DNA of 64,000 bases, from assembly GCF_001746295.1 (NCBI RefSeq), contig NZ_MJAH01000001.1:57192-121191 (forward strand), in the 5' to 3' direction. The notes beneath the pieces were generated by a model. That model did not search any database and was not told the origin of the DNA. It worked only from the letters and a program-made list of their open reading frames with translations. The number at the start of each line of letters is the position of its first letter. The stretch's first letter is position 1. This DNA is from Streptomyces sp. LUP47B (lineage in GTDB: Bacteria > Actinomycetota > Actinomycetes > Streptomycetales > Streptomycetaceae). A program made the position numbers and the translations under genes. Below, one piece after another: positions 35,092-44,462 of this stretch.

Positions 35092-35562
35092 CCACCAGCA
35101 TCCCCACCCCAGTCGGGTACCGGCAGATCACCGAGGGCCGCTACCGCGAAGTGGTCGGCCTGGGCTACTACGAGCTGCGCGAGGGCATGGTCATCGAACA
35201 CCGGCCCGGGCGCACCATAACCGAGGCCGACAACACCGTGATGACCACGCTCGGCGGCAACGACGCCCCGATCCACACCGACGCCCACTACAGCAGTCTC
35301 ACCGAGTGGGGCAGGCCCCTGGTGTGCAGCAGCATCACCCTCCACATCGTCGGCGGGATGACCGTGCGCAGCACCAGCGGCCTGACCCTGGCCAACCTGC
35401 TTCCAGGAGATCCGTTTCACTCACCCCGTGTTCGTGGGCGACACCCTTTACGCGCAGACGGAGATCACCGGCCGCCGCCTGTCCGAAAGCCGCCCGGACG
35501 CGAGGTCGCGGTGGCGAGGTGCACCGTCAGGCCACGGCCGGGATGCGGCTGGGCTGGTGTTC
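35088..35562 (+). pseudogene. MaoC-like dehydratase, frameshifted
   Basis: The intact part reads YYELREGMVIEHRPGRTITE, DNTVMTTLGGNDAPIHTDA (hydratase motif Asp and His) and GRPLVCSSITLHIVGGMTV. At about 35404 the frame shifts to FQEIRFTHPVFVGDTLYAQT and EITGRRLSESRPDA, and near 35515 back to EVAVARCTVRP. It formed an operon with the CitE-like gene, a pairing known for mesaconyl- or methylmalyl-type CoA chemistry. Confidence 0.65.
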
Positions 35563-35770
35563 GACGCCAAGCTGGCGGCGCCGGCGATGTCGCCTGTGAG
35601 GACGGCTTCGAGCGCGAGGGCGAAGGTGGCGGCACCGCTGTGGCGTACGCGAACCGGTGCGGCGATACGGCCCATGGAGGGCCCGGCTATCGGTGCGTCC
35701 AGAAGCTGCGGATGGGCCCCTTCCGCCGTGGGAAATCTGATGACGGACAGTCCGCGATCGGGGAGGGCTC

Positions 35771-36358
35771 ATGAGCACGGGGACGGTTGCGGTGTTGGTG
35801 GCGGCAGTGGGGATGATAGGTACCCTACTTTCACCGCTTGCGACGACATGGGTGAGCGCTCGGACCCGATCGCAAGAGTTCGACCTCCGGCGGCTCGCTG
35901 ACGAGGAGACGCGACGTCACGAAGCGATGGCAGCCGATTTGGAGCGTCGGCGAGCTACATACATTGCTCTGAACACAAGCGCTCGTCTATGGCGACTACG
36001 ACTGATGGAAGACCTCAATGAGTTCCCGGACGGAGTGGGAGCAAGCTCGGGGACGGACGAGGCCCGTTTGACGTTTCAAAACGACTTCGCGCACGCCCAG
36101 ATGTTGGTGCCGGACGATGTCTTGGACGCAGCCACACAAGTGCGGATCTCACTGGCGGACGCATACAAACGGCTGACCCGACTGGGCAGGGCTTCGGCAA
36201 TCGACGATCAGGCGCGTGACGACCTGCGTGCATTCCTGCTGAACATGTGGGAAGTGATCACAAAGATGCAGGCGGTAATGCGGAAAGATCTCGGGGTTGG
36301 TTCAGGAGTCCCGGTGCCCTCCGAACGACCCGGAGCGTATCTGCCCGATACCCAATGA
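35771..36358 (+). CDS. Unknown protein with N-terminal membrane anchor
   Basis: A 195-residue product. The ATG at 35771 follows GGGGAGGG. Residues 4-27 are hydrophobic (VAVLVAAVGMIGTLLSPLA), then comes a charged helical region (TRSQEFDLRRLADEETRRHE) and a body rich in Asp/Arg/Leu. It has the same plan as the gene at 17575. No function recognised. Confidence 0.65.
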   Translation: MSTGTVAVLVAAVGMIGTLLSPLATTWVSARTRSQEFDLRRLADEETRRHEAMAADLERRRATYIALNTSARLWRLRLMEDLNEFPDGVGASSGTDEARLTFQNDFAHAQMLVPDDVLDAATQVRISLADAYKRLTRLGRASAIDDQARDDLRAFLLNMWEVITKMQAVMRKDLGVGSGVPVPSERPGAYLPDTQ

Positions 36359-36639
36359 TCTGCCTAACCCAAGGCCTGGCCGGGCAAGGTGGCGCGTCAT
36401 GAGTAGGGTCATCGACCAGTAGACCATCGCCTCGGCGCTGGTAGTGCGGCGTTCGAAGTCGCGTCGCTGCGCACGGCGATCCAGGATGAACAGCACAGCC
36501 ATGCCAGCGCCTCGCGGCGCGTCACCGTCTGAGTCTGAGGCAGCGGCACTTCCTCGAGCTGGCTGATCATCCCGCTGACACGGCCTCAACGCCCGTGGCA
36601 GGGTGCGGTGATCGGGTACGGCAAATGGAGGGGGCTTCC

Positions 36640-37212
36640 GTGGAAGCGCGGATGTGGGACGCACTGGTCGACGTGGCGAAGAAGGCGCACACCGCCGGGC
36701 TGGGCGAGGGCGCAGTCCCGCGCCCGCTCATCATGCCGCTGGTGCGCGGCGAGCTGATCGGGATGATCTGGGTCCGCCCCCTCAAGGTCGGCCAGGACGC
36801 ACTCACCGGGATCGCGGAACTCTCGAACATCGCCGCGGCCGCCCGCGCGGACGAGGTCGTCCTCGCGTGGGAGACCCACGACGTCGCCACCGCCTGCGAG
36901 CTGCCCATCGTCGGCCCGGCGCCGTGCCTGAACATGGTGCTCTCCACTCGCGACGGGCACGTCCTGCACCAGTTCCCCTACAACGAGCAGTTGCTGTCCC
37001 GCAGTTCCGACGGCTGGGCATCGGTCGCCACAGACTGGAGTCCGGCCCCCGCGCCGCAGACCGGCGGCGAACTGGTGCCGCCGATCCAGGCCGCAGTGGA
37101 CTACTCCTTCACCCCAATCGAGCTGGACCACCCCGACCCGTTCGGCGTCACCGTCGTGCTCATGGAAGAGGACGGCTACCGGGTGCGCCTGACCGAAGCG
37201 TTCGACCGCTGA
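36640..37212 (+). CDS. Conserved-looking hypothetical protein
   Basis: A 190-residue soluble protein. GTG 36640 is preceded by GGAGGG at the correct distance; the frame is open further up. It contains ALVDVAKKAHTAGLGEG, PRPLIMPLVRGELIGMIWVR, ADEVVLAWETHDVATACELP and FGVTVVLMEEDGYRVRLTEA. It looks like an alpha/beta fold, but I do not recognise the family. It lies 96 bp upstream of the DUF4236-TerD gene on the same strand. Confidence 0.65.
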   Translation: MEARMWDALVDVAKKAHTAGLGEGAVPRPLIMPLVRGELIGMIWVRPLKVGQDALTGIAELSNIAAAARADEVVLAWETHDVATACELPIVGPAPCLNMVLSTRDGHVLHQFPYNEQLLSRSSDGWASVATDWSPAPAPQTGGELVPPIQAAVDYSFTPIELDHPDPFGVTVVLMEEDGYRVRLTEAFDR

Positions 37213-37308
37213 GCCCGTGGCTGCTCTCTCCAGGGGCGGATGAGCCTCGCAGGCACTCTCGAAGCGTCTGTTAGTGCCACACTGTGCCCCCGGGGAAAGG
37301 GGTGGGCC

Positions 37309-39153
37309 ATGGGGTTCGGTTTCCGTGTCGGTGTGCCTGGGCTCAATGTTCGGGTCTCCACACGCGGTGTGCGGACGTCTGTCGGTCCGCGTGCGGCGAG
37401 GCTCAGCGTGGGCAGCGGTGGTGCAAGGGTGTCGACGGGACTCGGCCCCTTCTACGCGTCGAGTTCTCTCAGCGGCAGTCGTCGGCGGACCAGCACACGC
37501 CGTACCACGCAGACGCGGTCGGTGGCCCCTTCGGCCAGTCAGTTGGAGCGAGCGCGCCGCCAGGCGGAACGAGCCCAGCAGGAGGCGGAACGCGATGCCG
37601 CCATTGTGCAGTTGCAGGAGCTCAGGCGGCAGATGACCAGCGTGCATCTGCAGACTTTCGCAGTTGCGCAGCCGCCCCTGCTCCCAAGCGCTCCGGAACT
37701 CGGCCTGCCGTGGGCGCTCGCCGAAGCGCAGACCTTTCACCTGCAAGGAGTGGGCCGACTCGCACGCGCCGAGCGGACTGCTGCCAAACAGCGCGCCCAG
37801 CAGGACGCTCCCGCATACCTGGCCGCGGAGACGGCACGTCTGCACGCCGTCCGTGAACAGATGGTCGCCGAGGCCGGGCAGTGGTGGCACGCGCTGCTGG
37901 CCAACGACGAGGCCATTGTCTGCGAGGCGGTGAACACCGCGTTCTCCGACAATCCGGCCGCCGGCTGCGCAGTCGGCGTGGAGGGCTCAGTCCTGTCCGT
38001 CGTGATGCGGCAGCAGGACCTCGACACGATGCCCACCCAGACCGCCGGTCTGACGCCTAGCGGTCGCCCCACCCTGAAGAACCTCACCAAACGCGACCGG
38101 ACTCTGTGGTGGCTGACAGCCATGGGCTCCAACATCGTCGCCACGCTCAAGGAGGGCTTCGCCACCGCACCCGGCATCGAAGCCATCGACCTGGCCGTCA
38201 TGACTCGCCTGCCCGACACACAGCGACTCGGCTTCGTCGCCTACGGGCGCTGGACACGACGCGCGGTCGAGTCAACCCCTTGGCGGGGGCCCGAGGACGC
38301 CCTGCGTTTCCTGGACATCGGGCAGGACATCGCTTGTTCCGTCACCACCACCGCCTCCGGCAATCTTTCCAGCACACTCAAACCGCTGGACACCACACGC
38401 ATTGCCGGCCTGCAAGCCCTGCTGGACGGCGCGCAAGACGACTCCGCCGTCGGCGAACCCTCCCTCGCCGACCTGGACATCACCCTCGGTGCCAACACGC
38501 CTCCCGATGCGCGAACGGCGGCTGGCGATCCATACCGGATCAGAGCATTCGCCGAGTGGAAGCAACAGACTCTGCCGCCGTCACCTCCCGCGCCCACTGC
38601 CCCTACAGTCACACCTGCGGTACTCGTCCCGGGCCAGACCCTCGTCCTGCCCGAGGAAGCCTGGCAGGGACTTCGTATCTCCTTCGCCTTCGCCGGCGCA
38701 GATGCAGACCTCACTCTGTTCCTGCTCGGGAACGACGGCCGGGTCTGCGATGACGAAGACTTCGTCTTCTACAACCACCCCTCCGCCGCCGACGGAGCCG
38801 CACGACTCCTCGGCAAACAACAGGAGGGACCACACACGGTGGAACGCGCCACCGTCCATCTTTCCGCCCTGCCCGACCGGGTATATCGGGTCGCCGTCGC
38901 CATCAACATGGACGTAGAGACCGGCCTGACGTGCGGGTCCCTCACTCACGCAGCGTTGGACCTGGACTGCCCAAGCGGCACCGCCTGGACGTTCAGGCCT
39001 CCCGCCGACCCGTCCATTCGGGCCATGGTCATCACCGAGCTCTACCGGCACAGTGCCGGCGGCAACCCAGTGTGGAAGCTGCGAGCCCTTGGCCAGGGCT
39101 GGGCGGACGGGCTCGACGGCCTTGCTCGGGCCTACGGAGTCGACGTCGAATGA
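37309..39153 (+). CDS. DUF4236-TerD fusion protein
   Basis: A 614-residue protein. Residues 1-50 are a DUF4236 domain (GFGFRVGVPGLNVRVSTRGV, GLGPFYAS). Residues 75-110 form a Glu/Arg/Ala coiled coil, followed by a mixed middle domain (KRDRTLWWLTAMGSNIVATL). Residues 440-610 are a TerD domain (RISFAFAGADADLTLFLLGN, VCDDEDFVFYNHP, ERATVHLSALPDRVYRVAVA). TerD domains bind calcium and occur in stress and phage-defence-like tellurite clusters. ATG 37309 has AAAGGGG upstream. No other ter gene is near. Confidence 0.8.
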   Translation: MGFGFRVGVPGLNVRVSTRGVRTSVGPRAARLSVGSGGARVSTGLGPFYASSSLSGSRRRTSTRRTTQTRSVAPSASQLERARRQAERAQQEAERDAAIVQLQELRRQMTSVHLQTFAVAQPPLLPSAPELGLPWALAEAQTFHLQGVGRLARAERTAAKQRAQQDAPAYLAAETARLHAVREQMVAEAGQWWHALLANDEAIVCEAVNTAFSDNPAAGCAVGVEGSVLSVVMRQQDLDTMPTQTAGLTPSGRPTLKNLTKRDRTLWWLTAMGSNIVATLKEGFATAPGIEAIDLAVMTRLPDTQRLGFVAYGRWTRRAVESTPWRGPEDALRFLDIGQDIACSVTTTASGNLSSTLKPLDTTRIAGLQALLDGAQDDSAVGEPSLADLDITLGANTPPDARTAAGDPYRIRAFAEWKQQTLPPSPPAPTAPTVTPAVLVPGQTLVLPEEAWQGLRISFAFAGADADLTLFLLGNDGRVCDDEDFVFYNHPSAADGAARLLGKQQEGPHTVERATVHLSALPDRVYRVAVAINMDVETGLTCGSLTHAALDLDCPSGTAWTFRPPADPSIRAMVITELYRHSAGGNPVWKLRALGQGWADGLDGLARAYGVDVE

Positions 39154-39625
39154 GCAGACGGCGAACAGGTAGGACCGATCGACTCTCCCCGACGCTTTGT
39201 CAGCTATCGGCCGAGGTGCCGCTGTCGATCTGAGCTTGTCGTACAAGGTCGGGGCATGCGTGGCCTGGGCCTGTCCGGGCCGGAAATCTTTGGCGCCGGG
39301 TCACAGGGCGCCTCAGGGGTCGCAAGCCTGGGACGGCTCGCCCAGCCGAAGCCTCCGACCAGCCGTCCGATGCTGCGCAGCGTTCCCTGGACGTCCTTGG
39401 CCAGATCCCACCGAGTCGGCTGCGCGCGACCGCCCGCACCCGGCTGGGCGCCTGGACGGACTGCTCGCTGCCCGCTCCGCCGACAACGTAGCTGACTTCC
39501 GCGAAGGGCTGCGAACTCTGCCGCCCCCGGTAGACGCGTACGGGGCCGCCTCCGCCTATCGTCGTTTCAGAATGACGTGCGGAACGTGTGGGGCGAAGGT
39601 CCGACGAACGCGGACCGGGCAGAGA
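39154..39625. other. Non-coding or debris, about 470 bp
   Basis: No complete gene. A short plus-frame piece (ADNVADFREGLRTLPPPVDA) may be a relic, but nothing identifies it. Confidence 0.4.
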
Positions 39626-39652
39626 TGAGCCCCCGGCGGGGCCAGGGGCTCA
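39626..39652 (-). terminator. Hairpin downstream of the 35-codon frame
   Basis: TGAGCCCC pairs with GGGGCTCA around an 11-base GC-rich loop. It lies 10 bp past the stop of the small minus-strand frame at 39662. Confidence 0.55.
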
Positions 39653-39661
39653 GGGCGTTGG

Positions 39662-39769
39662 CTACCAGGCGGCGGGCGTGTGGTCCTCGATCAGAGTCAT
39701 CAGCCAGTGGGGGTGATTCCCTGGCTCCAGGGCTTGAGTGACAGCGCCCCGCCGACTTGACTGGTTCAT
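39662..39769 (-). CDS. Possible 35-residue peptide
   Basis: ATG 39769 is preceded by GGAATCTCG; the reading contains VTQALEPGNHPHWLMTLIED and ends TPAAW. It lies 37 bp downstream of the C39-like gene and is followed by a hairpin. Size alone makes it uncertain; it could be a real small protein co-transcribed with the secreted peptidase-like gene. Confidence 0.35.
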   Translation of the reverse strand: MNQSSRRGAVTQALEPGNHPHWLMTLIEDHTPAAW

Positions 39770-39805
39770 CGAGATTCCGTCGACCTTAGTTCGGCTGGCC
39801 GCTCG

Positions 39806-40384
39806 TCACCAAATCATTTTACTGTTTTGAGCCTTGGACGCCTTATAGGCCTGACTTGCGGAGAGAGTGTGATTCCCACTTCCAGGCGTCGGATCCCACA
39901 CCGATAGATTTCCGTTGGAATCATTGTACCCGTAAATCACAATGTAATGACCGATACTACTACCACCCCAGGGGAGTCCCGAGTTATTCACCGACAGAAT
40001 GGCGACAGACGAGTGCTTGGTGATACTGAGCTTGGCATTAGCCATGACCGTATCCCCGCTTGTCACTGTACTGGTCAAGTAGTCATTCCTGCTTTGCCTA
40101 TTGTTGAGCACACCAGCGATCTTGGCGTACGACGTACCGATGTCGCTTCTTGTGCCCAACTCGCCACCCAAAGTTGCCTGACTCGGCGGAGTGCTATCGG
40201 TAACGGAAAGTGCGGCACGAACTGCGGCAGGGCCGCAGTTATAGTTGGTGGACTGCGCCTGCCGAGTAAATGAGACCGAGTCACTTGCCGCGTAGGCGGG
40301 AGGCGCTTGCACACAAAACGCAAACGCAATAGAGGCCGTGACTCCCACGCCGATACGTGCAGAATTCCGCCCTGTTATCTTCAC
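39806..40384 (-). CDS. Secreted C39-like (papain-fold) cysteine peptidase-like protein
   Basis: A 192-residue product starting at GTG 40384 behind GGAGGGGG. A signal peptide (IGVGVTASIAFAFCVQ, cleavage after AYA near residue 32) leads into a peptidase C39-like domain. Cys50 is in NYNCGPAAVRAAL, His146 in GHYIVIYGYND and Asp164 in LSVWDP. No ABC transporter is present, so it is a stand-alone secreted form. Base composition is visibly poorer in G/C, and richer in AAT/ATT/TAT codons, than all neighbours, which points to horizontal gain. Confidence 0.8.
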   Translation of the reverse strand: MKITGRNSARIGVGVTASIAFAFCVQAPPAYAASDSVSFTRQAQSTNYNCGPAAVRAALSVTDSTPPSQATLGGELGTRSDIGTSYAKIAGVLNNRQSRNDYLTSTVTSGDTVMANAKLSITKHSSVAILSVNNSGLPWGGSSIGHYIVIYGYNDSNGNLSVWDPTPGSGNHTLSASQAYKASKAQNSKMIW

Positions 40385-40552
40385 CGTAAAATTCCCCCTC
40401 CGATTCAAGGCCAGCAAAGTATCGTTCTCTTCGACGGTGGGCAACGCGGCACATCGGGCTGGCGAAAAATTGATGGCAAGCAGGCGTCGTCCACCGCCGC
40501 GCCGTCAGCCTGACCGCCCGCGTGCGGTATCGCGGACGGCGCTGCTCTTCGG

Positions 40553-41875
40553 TTACGGCCGTCGCTGCGCCTGAGAGAACAGAAAGCGAGCCTCGTGGCT
40601 GCCCGGCACCGTGCAGGGTTGCCCCACCGGAGCCCTGCAGGTGGGGCACGACACGTGTGACACACTCCGGGCCAGGTCCTCTGTAGTGGTGCCGCTGCCT
40701 CGCGAGGCCTTGGCGACGCGTTGAGCCCGTTTGCGGGCGGCGGCCTCTTCCCGGGAGGCGATGACCAGCTGGAGCCGCTCGTCGTGACCGCCAAAGCGCC
40801 GCAGCGGCTGACCGTCCGGGACCTCGTCGAAACACTCCTGCCCCGGACCGGCCTTGCACGTCGGGCAGTGACGCTGGACCCACTTCGTGCGCGCGACCTG
40901 GTCCTGCAGTTTGCCGAGCTTCCCGCCGTTCACGCGGCGCCTGGCCCCCTTCAGGAGATCGATCTGTGCCCGGGTCAACGGAACGTCACTGTCCGGCAGC
41001 TGCGAGATCGCTCTCAGTAGACCCCGCACATCACCGAAATGCTCATGTTTCAGGGCCAGTTCGAGTTCCGCCAGGTAGGCCTTGCGCTGTTCGGTGGCCC
41101 GCTGCGCCTGACGTGCGCGCTTCTGCTGCTCCCGTTTCGCGGCATCGCCGGTCAAAACGACCCGTTCGCCCTTGAGGCCCCACGTGACGGCCTCTTTGCC
41201 GCGCTCCAACAGCCACTGCTCGGCCGAATCCCTGGCCTCCTTCAACGCCACCGGCACAGCAGTCCTGCGCCCCAGCAGGACATCGCATTCCTTGATCAGC
41301 TTTTGGGTGTTGGTGATGTCGCGCCCCTGGCGTGCGGCGGCCAGGCGCAGCAGGAGACGGCGGACCTCCGGTGATATCCGGGCCGGCCGAACGTGCGGTT
41401 CGGTGTGGGCGCTGGTCGACGGCCGGGCGATGGGCCGGTCCGGCAGGTCATCCAGCGCGGGGGTCACCAGGCCGACGGGGCCCAGGGAGCACTGCTCGGG
41501 GGTGAACCACTGGGTGCCGCGGGCCGTCTCGGTACCGATGAGAACGCGGCGGCTCGTGCCCTGGCTGTCGCAGCGGATGCGGTGCACGTACGGCAGGCGC
41601 TGCAGGGTGGCCCGGTCCAGCAGCACCCCGGCCTCCACGACAATGCGGTCCGCCGTCTGTGTGTCCCAGTCGGGCCGGACAGCCGCATTCATGTGGATGG
41701 TCAGCCCGGCACGGTCGCCGAGCCGCAGCTGCACCATGGAACCGGGCGGGGCTGACTCCGGCCCCGGCTGCGAGCACACCACCTTGCCCGGCATGTCCTG
41801 GGCGCGCAGCAGCCGCTCGGCAGCAGCCTTCACGTTCCCAGTCAAGTGCTTGTGTTCAGTTGGGCGGGTTGACAT
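40553..41875 (-). CDS. Zinc-finger-tailed hypothetical protein
   Basis: A 440-residue protein. ATG 41875 has GGGAGGA upstream. The N-terminal half contains VRPDWDTQTADRIVVEAGVL and VHRIRCDSQGTSRRVLIGTE. The middle is a long Lys/Arg/Glu helical region (KREQQKRARQAQRATEQRKA). Two short zinc-knuckle-like modules lie at the end: CPTCKAGPGQEC and CPTCRAPVGQPC. Such C-x2-C-x7-C modules are frequent on Streptomyces plasmids. It is probably a nucleic-acid-binding mobile-element gene; no function is known. Confidence 0.7.
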   Translation of the reverse strand: MSTRPTEHKHLTGNVKAAAERLLRAQDMPGKVVCSQPGPESAPPGSMVQLRLGDRAGLTIHMNAAVRPDWDTQTADRIVVEAGVLLDRATLQRLPYVHRIRCDSQGTSRRVLIGTETARGTQWFTPEQCSLGPVGLVTPALDDLPDRPIARPSTSAHTEPHVRPARISPEVRRLLLRLAAARQGRDITNTQKLIKECDVLLGRRTAVPVALKEARDSAEQWLLERGKEAVTWGLKGERVVLTGDAAKREQQKRARQAQRATEQRKAYLAELELALKHEHFGDVRGLLRAISQLPDSDVPLTRAQIDLLKGARRRVNGGKLGKLQDQVARTKWVQRHCPTCKAGPGQECFDEVPDGQPLRRFGGHDERLQLVIASREEAAARKRAQRVAKASRGSGTTTEDLARSVSHVSCPTCRAPVGQPCTVPGSHEARFLFSQAQRRP

Positions 41876-42013
41876 GGCCGCTTCCTCCCTCTCTTGGGTT
41901 GGTACCGCAGCCCTCATGGGGCACACCGACTCGCAGACCGCGGCAACGTCTTCGCACTGCGTCCGCGCGCTACGTAAGGGCAAATACCCGCTCAAGAACA
42001 CGGCGGCCGACAC

Positions 42014-42780
42014 AGCCCCAGGTTGGTTGTCCGCCTGGAAGGCCTCGTTCCCCCGCTCGGCCGATGGAGAGGAAAGCGAGCGCTGACAGCACTGCCCAGC
42101 CTTTGGCGCGGTGAACCGCCGCTTTCGTGGTCATGCCGTAAGCGCTGAGGAGGAACCTGTCGGATGCGCCCTGGCAGATCCTGCCGCGCCGATCATTGAC
42201 GCGGATGCCTTGTCAGGTTCGGCGCGGCGGTCGGGCAGCTGCGGTTTGGCGGTGGGGTGTGACCACGCCGAGCGAGCCCCTCTCGCGCGACGCGATCACC
42301 GGGGTCCAGCTATCGCGGTGCTGGAGGAATGGGTTTGAGGGCGGCGAAGGCCTCGTCGAGGAGGTCGACGAGGTTGAGGGCGCCGTCGGAGGTGGTCCAG
42401 TGGAAGCTGAACTTCCACGGGCGCTACCCGATCGTCCGCAGCCACGGCGACGGGGCCCTTAGGGCGCTGCGGGATCCGAACGCCACCGAGGAATAGACGC
42501 AAGCGGCCCCGGTGCCGCCCCACGGAGGGAGGGGCGGCACCAAGGCCGTGCGTCTCTGAACCCGGGGTGGTGGGCGCCATGCCCACGAGCACGAAGGTCG
42601 GGAGCGGCCTGCCCGGCGGGATGCGCCCGCTGCGGGACAAGGACGCCACCGACGACGAGTAGGGCGGTCACCGGCCCGTCGTGGTCGCCACCACCTTGAC
42701 CAAGGCGTCCGCGCTGGCCAGAGCCCCGGAAGGGGGATACGGGAGCCGTCACATCGGCCGGGGCCGTTACGGCTTCGCGG
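42014..42780. other. Gene debris, about 770 bp
   Basis: Two short readable ends occur. On the minus strand, SDGALNLVDLLDEAFAALKP ends near 42315. On the plus strand, NFHGRYPIVRSHGDGALRAL ends at 42497. Each looks like the C-terminus of a lost gene. I cannot name either. Confidence 0.35.
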
Positions 42781-42789
42781 ACCCGCTCG

Positions 42790-43085
42790 GCGGAGGTGGG
42801 GCTCGTCACCGATAGCGGTGACGGCCCCGTCGAAGCCTGGCGGCGCAGGGCCTCTGCGGTCGCGGTCCGCCCGCGGAGGCACCGACGACCACGACACGTG
42901 CGGTCGCTTCTCCTCCAGCCGGATGGCCGCGGCGGGGCAGACGGCGGCGGACTCGCGTACCCGTCGTGGAGTTCGGGCGCGGGGTGCTCGCCGAGGAGGA
43001 CGGCCATGCCGTCCTCGTCCCGCTGGTCGAAGACCTCCGGAGCGATCAGGACACACTGACCCGAGGCCACACACTTAGCCGCCCC
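42790..43085 (-). pseudogene. Ferredoxin and ferredoxin reductase remnants
   Basis: The minus strand first reads KCVASGQCVLIAPEVFDQRD and EDGMAVLLGEHPAPELHD, then in another frame VRESAAVCPAAAIRLEE: a 3Fe-4S ferredoxin broken near DGG. Directly behind it VVVVGASAGG, TATAEALRRQ and GFDGAVTAIGDEP in three frames form the FAD-binding start of a ferredoxin reductase. They would have served the P450 remnant at 43999. Confidence 0.65.
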
Positions 43086-43174
43086 TGGGCTCCAGGGCCT
43101 TGGCCGTCGAAAAGTCGGCGTCAACAGGTCAGCGCACCGTGCGCCGCTGGATGGCCGCATCCAACGTCCGGCGG

Positions 43175-43822
43175 TCAGTCGGACGGCGGCAGCAGTCTCC
43201 TCATCAACGCCTCCTCAAGCTCGCGCAGGATGGTGTCGTCATCGACAAAGGAATGCGGCAGGGTGTGCCAGAGGGCGAACTGACCGTGCAGGCCGGTCCA
43301 CAGCAGGGCCCCCAGCGTGTCGGCCTCCTCGCGTTGCTCGGGACAGGCTGCGGCGAGGTACTGGTCAACGGCATCGGTCCACGCGATCAGCACCCGGTCG
43401 AGCGGATGCCCGGTGGCGCGCCGGTCCTCCGCCGAAGTCTGCTGCTCCAGGCTGAACATGAGCCGATAGCGGCGGGGATTGTCGACGGCGAACCCGCGGT
43501 AGGTGCCCACGATGGCGCGCAGGACACCCCATGCGTCAGCACCGGCCTCGGCGGCCGCGCTTCCGGCCTTGCGCATGGTCGACGCCAGCGCGGCGTACCG
43601 GGCATCGAGCACCGTCCGCACCAGGTCGGTCTTGTCGTTGAAGTGCAGGTAGATACTGGGCGCGGCGATGCCCAGCTCGCGGGCGATGCCACGCAGAGAC
43701 AGGGCGTCCTCGCGACCGGACTCCTCCAGGATGCGGGTCGCCGTGTCCAGGATGTCCTGCCGGAGGCGCTCCCCTTCACCCTGCCGGTAGGGCACACGCC
43801 GCTTCTGGGCTGCCGAGTCCAC
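43175..43822 (-). CDS. TetR-family repressor
   Basis: A 215-residue protein. GTG 43822 has GGAGGAGG seven bases upstream. The HTH lies at residues 20-65 (ILDTATRILEESGREDALSL; GIARELGIAAPSIYLHFNDK). The C-terminal domain contains SLEQQTSAEDRRATGHPLDR and LLWTGLHGQFALW (the WHG-like block). Three palindromic operators lie just upstream, between it and the divergent P450 pseudogene. It is intact while its presumed targets are broken. Confidence 0.88.
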   Translation of the reverse strand: MDSAAQKRRVPYRQGEGERLRQDILDTATRILEESGREDALSLRGIARELGIAAPSIYLHFNDKTDLVRTVLDARYAALASTMRKAGSAAAEAGADAWGVLRAIVGTYRGFAVDNPRRYRLMFSLEQQTSAEDRRATGHPLDRVLIAWTDAVDQYLAAACPEQREEADTLGALLWTGLHGQFALWHTLPHSFVDDDTILRELEEALMRRLLPPSD

Positions 43823-43916
43823 GCTTCCTCCTCCGTACCCCGCCGGTTGCGACTGGGCTTTCATCATCGGCCATCCACGGCTTGCCACCCGTCTGGAACG
43901 GGCCTCGCCAAAACCA

Positions 43917-43980
43917 CCTAACGGCGTTAGGCTCACCTCGACAACCACCTAACGGCGTTAGTCACCCTAACGCCGTTAGG
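43917..43980. promoter_or_regulatory. Three palindromic TetR operators
   Basis: CCTAACGGCGTTAGG (43917-43931), CCTAACGGCGTTAG (43948-43961) and CCTAACGCCGTTAGG (43966-43980) share the palindrome CTAACG-N-CGTTAG. They sit between the TetR start and the divergent P450 start, so they very likely bind this TetR. Confidence 0.85.
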
Positions 43981-43998
43981 TCCATGAGAGGAGCCCTC

Positions 43999-44452
43999 GT
44001 GCCCCCTGGCCCCACGCCCGAATTCGTCCTCGCCCGGCCGAGGACCGCACCCCTCGATCCGCCTCCCGCTTACTCCCGCCTGTGTGAGGAGGCACCGATC
44101 AGCCGCGTCACCATCTGGGACGGCCGGCGCGGCGCCTGGCTGGTGACCCGCTTGGGAGGACGCCCGTGCGGTGCTCGGCCACCCCGCCTTCAGCAGCGAC
44201 CCCTCACAGCCCGGCTACCCAGACGTGCAGCCGGATCAGCCGCCCCAGCCGCCCGGCTTCTTCGCCAACGTCGACGCACCCGTCCACACCACGATGCGGC
44301 GCACGCTCACCCGCGAGTTCATGGTCAAGAAGATCGACGCACTGCGTCCCACCATCACCGGCATCACGGGACAGCTGCTGGACGAGATAGCCCGGTCACA
44401 GGGGCCGGTGGACCTCGTGGAGCGTTTCGCCCTGCCGCTGCCCTCGCACCCC
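43999..44452 (+). pseudogene. Cytochrome P450, frameshifted and 3' truncated
   Basis: GTG 43999 follows GAGGAG. The frame reads PEFVLARPRTAPLDPPPAYS and CEEAPISRVTIWDG, then shifts near 44155 to AVLGHPAFSSDPSQPGYPDV, QPPGFFANVDAPVHTTMRRT and LTREFMVKKIDALRPTITGI. It stops matching after ALPLPS. The I helix, ExxR and haem-Cys loop are absent. Confidence 0.75.
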
Positions 44453-44462
44453 GCTGAGCGGG

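Noticed and set aside
36586..37890. 434-codon minus frame over 36.6-37.9 kb
   Set aside because: It crosses two plus-strand genes with proper ribosome binding sites and shows no domain.
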